From: a bacterium
Lineage (GTDB): Bacteria > UBA9089 > UBA9088
Reading direction: 5' to 3'
NCBI GenBank assembly: GCA_003498085.1
Contig: DNCM01000061.1
Location: 1-18,540 of the forward strand
DNA length: 18,540 nt
A program made the position numbers and the translations under genes. Under the pieces are notes generated by a model that did no database searches, had not been told where the DNA came from, and saw only the letters and a program-made list of their open reading frames with translations. Position 1 is the first letter of the stretch. Each line of letters begins with the position of its first letter. This document shows, in pieces, positions 16,201 to 18,540 of the stretch.

Positions 16201-18304
16201 CAAAAGAGAAGCTTCCATCAGATGGGGTTAAAAGTATTCTTTCGCAGTCGCCACTTAATTTTATAGTTACACCTTCAATTGGCTTGCCTGGTATTGTCTT
16301 TACGTATCCTCCCAGTGTATATGTGGTATTTGGAGTAAGCTCAAAATCAACCCTTGCAACTCCGTCTACATACACACTCTTTTCTGCTGGGTCACAGCCC
16401 TCCTTACTTACCCTTAGTGTATAAGTACCCTCTGGCATAGCCTTTTCAATTATCCTGTATGTTCCCAATAAAGATGTTGTCGCAGAACCAAGATATGGCC
16501 CATCTATTATCCTTACCTCTGCTTTGCATATCCCATCTTTTGTATCTGCCCTTAAGACTTTACCTTCGATAAGATTAGGATTTATACCCCAGATTGTCAT
16601 TTCTGGGTCTCCCAATAGATTAAGGCAGAACATAATCCAACGGTATGGACCATCTGAGTTTGATTTTGGAACGAATGTTATCTTTGATAAGGCAAGTGTC
16701 TTTCCAATGATAGTTTGTGCCTCTTCAAAATACTGTCTAAAGAATTCTATGTCGTATTCGCCAGAATATTTCTTCGTATTTCCATACTCATACCAGCCGT
16801 ACCTTGAGTTTCCAATGAATGCTACTGCCCCTCCTTGGTTGTTATTGATAAAGTGCTCGCCGATACAGTCTTCCTTTTCAAATTTACCAGGAAAGCATCC
16901 TATTGTATAAAATATAAATGGCTTATCACTGTTTTTGAGTTTATCTACATCGCTTATGTAAAATGGAGGGACTATCCAATAATTTGCATGGCCTGCATGG
17001 TTTATGATACCCAAGCCAGTATTGTTTATAAGTTCTGTTATCCTTAGAAGGCTTACCCCTCCTTTTGACTCATACTCTTTATAAATGGTATAAAATGTTG
17101 GGGTATAGGTTGCAATTTCTTCCTTTATATCTATACAATCAGACTGTTCATCAGCCCTCCAAGCTATCAAAAGTTCGTTCAATGTATAGACTGCATTCTT
17201 GTTATTTGTGTATGTTATAACTTTATTGACAAAGTTTTCTGCTTCACTTTGAACATCAACAGATGCCCTTCCAACATATACCTCTGGGAGAAAGTCAACT
17301 TTATCATTAAGCTCGCCAAAGATATCATCTTTATCTGCATCCCAATCATCATCAAGGCAGGCATAATATATGTCTGCTGGAATATTAGAGTCAATGTATC
17401 CATCAACTTTTGCATATACACCTCTATACGGCACAAGCTCAACATCGCCTCCCAAGAGGACATATTCTGTACCATAATTTTTGTAGTAATCCTTTATAAA
17501 ATTTCTTATTTTCTCCTGCCTATCCCTTCCTATATAGTCTCTGTATATCTCTTGAGTTGTTACTATTTTTCCAGTTAGCCCTTTTGATACTTTATGGGCA
17601 ATTAAGGCTTGGAATGATTGAACCAATGAGTTATCTGTGATAATGATATATCGGTATGTTACAAGTGGTGCTTTTTTCTTAAGTGGCTTATATTTCTTAA
17701 GCATATCAGGGTTTACAACTAGTGGCTCTATCAGAAGCTCATCCCTACTTCTATATAATTCTGGCACTGACAGGATCTTTGGCATCTTAAGTTTAATCTC
17801 TAGAGTTATGCTTTTATTCCAATATAAAGCTTTTTTTTCTTGGTTATATTGTGCAGAATATAAAACCAAAGGGAGGATTGAGTATCCTCTAAAATGTTGA
17901 ATTTCCCCTATGTTTGCAGAGTCTTCTTGAAAAATTCCAAAAAATGGTTGTTGTGTAGAAGTTGTAGGTTGTAGTATCTCAGAGATAGGGATTGGTGGAG
18001 TAACTAATGGAATATCATATTCCCCCTCTATCTGGACTTGCTCTGAAACCATCTTTACAGAAGAGATATCCGAATTTGGTGGAATAAGCAGAAATAGGCT
18101 CTTTATAGGAAGCTTTGGTCTATCTTGAATATAAGACTCATCGCACCCTTCTGAACTGACCAAGGAATATGTTCCCTCTTCTTTTATCTCCAATTGAGAA
18201 AAATCTACCTTTAACGATAAAACATTTCCCTCAAATATTGTTTTTGTCTCTAAAGAAAAGCCTAAATTTACGAGGAAGATAAAAAAAAGGAAGGCTTTTT
18301 TCAT
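10289..18304 (-). CDS. giant secreted C25 (gingipain-like) cysteine protease with three propeller regions
   Basis: A 2671-residue exported mosaic. A signal peptide (MKKAFLFFIFLVNLGFS) is followed by a propeptide-like region to about residue 210 and a peptidase C25 domain at about 215-575. The catalytic His-Cys pair is visible: NHAGHAN with H439, and TIGCFPGKFE with C470, then GGAVAFIGNS and LLGDPEM. Carboxypeptidase-regulatory-like modules lie at about 578-657, 660-743 and 830-912, with an IPT-like module at 744-827. A first PQQ-like propeller (about 917-1283) precedes two more regulatory-like modules (1284-1458) and a second PQQ-like propeller (1459-1815). Ig-like domains (1823-2000) and two IPT-like modules (2000-2165) follow. 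An eight-repeat FG-GAP propeller (2166-2560) precedes a terminal DUF11 (2569-2671). I see no type IX-style or PEP-CTERM sorting tail. The protein heads a four-gene operon behind a leaderless-type promoter. Protease identity is well supported; the substrate is unknown. Confidence 0.88.
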   Translation of the reverse strand: MKKAFLFFIFLVNLGFSLETKTIFEGNVLSLKVDFSQLEIKEEGTYSLVSSEGCDESYIQDRPKLPIKSLFLLIPPNSDISSVKMVSEQVQIEGEYDIPLVTPPIPISEILQPTTSTQQPFFGIFQEDSANIGEIQHFRGYSILPLVLYSAQYNQEKKALYWNKSITLEIKLKMPKILSVPELYRSRDELLIEPLVVNPDMLKKYKPLKKKAPLVTYRYIIITDNSLVQSFQALIAHKVSKGLTGKIVTTQEIYRDYIGRDRQEKIRNFIKDYYKNYGTEYVLLGGDVELVPYRGVYAKVDGYIDSNIPADIYYACLDDDWDADKDDIFGELNDKVDFLPEVYVGRASVDVQSEAENFVNKVITYTNNKNAVYTLNELLIAWRADEQSDCIDIKEEIATYTPTFYTIYKEYESKGGVSLLRITELINNTGLGIINHAGHANYWIVPPFYISDVDKLKNSDKPFIFYTIGCFPGKFEKEDCIGEHFINNNQGGAVAFIGNSRYGWYEYGNTKKYSGEYDIEFFRQYFEEAQTIIGKTLALSKITFVPKSNSDGPYRWIMFCLNLLGDPEMTIWGINPNLIEGKVLRADTKDGICKAEVRIIDGPYLGSATTSLLGTYRIIEKAMPEGTYTLRVSKEGCDPAEKSVYVDGVARVDFELTPNTTYTLGGYVKTIPGKPIEGVTIKLSGDCERILLTPSDGSFSFDLLLPGDYEITPTKENYKFEPPKRTYKPLDSSSPNENFTVVPQIYFLEPKYATIRAVVNIKGNGFGQSEDIIVDFGTHYTISTTTSNEFGEFFDSFIVSSQPFGIKVITIKGINSNIFATTTFNLIPPHKISGYAMAVDIPIEGVLVKLSSDDIEKETITTNSGYYEFLDLFAGTYTITAYKESMTFSPSLRVYPYLSKSFENQSFFKIHTEPPPWQQFKSSHNRGAKSSYLGDSNLEYEWSRVGRFNHSRYPQVGYRGEIYIGSGDLIYCIGTDSKTKWSFITDGPFFWFRSFLGGAIANDGSFCIPVITFEYIGRGRMYKYQKIYSLFPDGRLKWKYGLDKTLTEAPLVPILLWNNKIFYYSIDGELLSFNDDGELLWNKKIGKGSRVSVQLASGSNTIYFVERYYKRYYKGIVYSTCLYGLTQLGEIKWEYENQHLTTNMAVGPDETIYISTDNGYINAIRDGIVIWEYYTGEISDIAVDSDGTVYVAASSYLFTFSRNGVLKASYKGNFSHITIDGEGKRYVAAGNSLYIFLKDGDLLEIFEGERGIISNPIIAADGTVYLVSTQEYNTFLTALRKNPGPYSITGRIVSEPLKRLDERVVEGVALNLIGPITAIATSTRDGLFRFTDIPSGTYTIIPSKEGFFFDPQSREYSFLRKDEYCCDFYIFHFQPYKIKGEIKDSFGNPIQGVTVKLSGNRTLTVRTNGSGTYEFTGIPQGSYTVTPSLSGGLFLPKERSYFSLKTTQENCNFIGYKTTSHIWSMNQYDQYNRGQSPYSGPSLPSPLWKFSTETVDHFIGQPVVDKDGTAYIVGVKFDGTPVLFAVKKDGVLKWSYSMYGPTTEHIWSPAIGTDGTIYIADRFNILRAINPNGTKKWDCHIFDIFTYLSSPVIGKDGTIYCAGREKVHAITQNGNLKWKYDIPGMGLSHKVTVGDDVYCLGKEMLVCLNSQDGRLKWSFPIREGPKNYPQAAPAIGLDGTIYVPGYDLYAIKPDGSLLWTSPITGNIALDYDRVYISNASGVYALSNINGSIIWRYDHKQIYGYIPTIVVDGEGKVYISSHNGTIHCINRNGTSQFIIRTGHLCRPHMAIVDGKNIVARGGSGYLCRFNEKTPPPGPIFVKIDTPNPLILPVNTPYSILGRILDANGKPIKEDIVPYWETTLGVISSFGTIRDGTISASYKTPTTPGYGTITLSSFGASDSIRVICNPGPLYNIDVKPQKAKFLLGEKTEFFAQGFDAYKNKIDDIIFDFKLIGDIGTISKTKGTSTVFFAKKSGTGLLKVINGSSVACVRILVGDMGDISISPKVVKLLSQIAIEGFGFDENEPVLIDIGEGELIATITTDSIGFFFAKINLPFMQCGTKTIVATGINSDIISTETFFTLPQITISPSKGKRGTNISVGGRAFGSQDVVFIDFGKTFSITSITADDAGEFQVTFDADNQMSGKRLITARNLFGGFDTAEFLMEISSFSNWPQVLPDFVHSSPALGNIDDDSELEIIIGCDDGKAYVYKSNGSLASGWPKETGDRILSAPALGDIDGDGKLEIVVGSTDGKVYIWKGDGTSISGWPQQTGNRISSSPALGDMDGDGELEIVVLSGRKLYIYKKDGKVLSSWSQSDYSEGSLAIGNLDNDKELEIVVASGLGISEDIYVYNIDGSIVPGWPQLIRGAFMPILGDIDMDGRLEIIISSYGKLYVLKGDGSPVPGFPKEIEGLDCRESPVLGDLNGDRKLEIVVIVYFFVYLLDNKGNILPNWPKQLGNLVRSLALGDVNEDGKADIIAITSDRVYAWNMDGTLIFMWPKLREEGGWGNSTCLALGDINRNGSLEVVFGTVYRRKIYIIDCGIGSFNPDVIPWPTFYRDNCRTGCYPADTSLAKIVLTKSVDNKNLLFEGTITYTINYKNVGVGTATDVVIIDVLPKKVELETVNSGGLIANYFVDGIWQDSFSSRATKIRWIIPEVLPDQEGTISFTVRVKTQ
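10357..10540 (-). repeat. DUF11 C-terminal cassette, copy 2
   Basis: This is the partner of 9041-9224, forming the 3' end of the giant protease gene. The gap-free match ends where the two genes diverge upstream. Differences fall at many third codon positions, which suggests duplication or conversion followed by purifying selection. Confidence 0.9.
10720..11790 (-). repeat. FG-GAP/VCBS-type propeller repeats, eight copies
   Basis: Eight repeats of about 47-50 codons each carry a version of ALGDIDGDGKLEIVVG. They include ALGNIDDDSELEIIIG, ALGDMDGDGELEIVVL, AIGNLDNDKELEIVVA, ILGDIDMDGRLEIIIS, VLGDLNGDRKLEIVVI, ALGDVNEDGKADIIAI and ALGDINRNGSLEVVFG. The D-x-D-x-D-G loops are typical calcium sites, and SGWP or PGWP motifs separate the blades. 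The middle copies are also similar in DNA (near 11450 and 11596, about 140 bp apart), which suggests growth by tandem duplication. Confidence 0.85.
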
Positions 18305-18311
18305 AACAATA

Positions 18312-18341
18312 AGTATAAAGCAAAAAATTAGAGTTTGTCAA
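18312..18341 (-). promoter_or_regulatory. sigma-70-like promoter of the giant-protease operon, leaderless geometry
   Basis: On the minus strand a perfect TTGACA (18336-18341), an 18-bp spacer and TATACT (18312-18317) precede the ATG at 18304 by exactly 7 nt. A transcript would begin at or beside the start codon. Beyond it, 18342-18540 is AT-rich with no gene or RNA that I recognise. Confidence 0.78.
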
Positions 18342-18540
18342 AGATATAAGGATTTTCATTTATTTTACCCAAAACAAAATCAGAGTTTACAGTGATATCG
18401 TGATTTTAACGCCTCAAGGACATCTCCTCTCCATACCCTTAATTCTTGTAACTATTCAGTCTTGTTATAACCTAAAAAACTAAAGGCGTAAATCTATAAT
18501 TATAATTTTTCCTATAAAGTTTTTTCCAAAAAATGCCGAT

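Noticed and set aside
18342..18540. Possible small RNA or tRNA remnant upstream of the giant gene.
   Set aside because: No cloverleaf or stable hairpin could be drawn by eye, and no known RNA motif was recognised.

Overview
The window is AT-rich bacterial chromosome. The lipoprotein signal, the RseP-type membrane protease and the very large secreted multidomain proteins suggest a Gram-negative-type (diderm) bacterium. The mosaic of a C25 (gingipain-like) protease with PQQ-like, FG-GAP, IPT and DUF11 modules is the kind of architecture seen in uncultured candidate-phylum genomes. I cannot name the taxon from sequence alone.

Region 1 (1-409) has no intact gene. Fragmentary frames with many stops line up colinearly with ribosomal protein S5, so I read it as a decayed rpsE in its ancestral position. 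It ends in a strong sigma-70-like promoter placed directly against rpmD. Region 2 (410-4329, + strand) is a very compact piece of the spc ribosomal operon: rpmD-rplO-secY-adk-map-infA-rpmJ, followed by a DUF3307 membrane protein. Every junction overlaps or abuts. The usual flanks (an intact rpsE upstream, rpsM-rpsK-rpsD-rpoA-rplQ downstream) are absent.

Region 3 (4319-7657, - strand) converges on region 2 with an 11-bp tail-to-tail overlap. Read 5'->3' it is promoter, PD40/TolB-like lipoprotein, rseP site-2 protease, ribD (riboflavin biosynthesis). Region 4 (7703-18341, - strand) is a second operon: promoter, a 2671-residue secreted C25 protease mosaic, a secreted six-hairpin (alpha/alpha toroid) protein, a CinA-type protein lacking its N-terminal domain, and the RNA 2',3'-cyclic phosphodiesterase ThpR. 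All three internal junctions are 4-bp ATGA overlaps, so two exported proteins are translationally coupled to two cytosolic enzymes.

Two themes stand out. First, all three recognisable promoters have a -35/-10 pair with a 17-18 bp spacer and exactly 7 nt between the -10 and the ATG, which predicts leaderless mRNAs for the first gene of each operon, while internal genes such as secY, adk and map carry Shine-Dalgarno sites. Second, the two secreted neighbours share a C-terminal DUF11 cassette about 85% identical in DNA (157 of 184 positions by eye), which suggests recent duplication or gene conversion. No CRISPR, tRNA, rRNA, insertion sequence or convincing intrinsic terminator was found.
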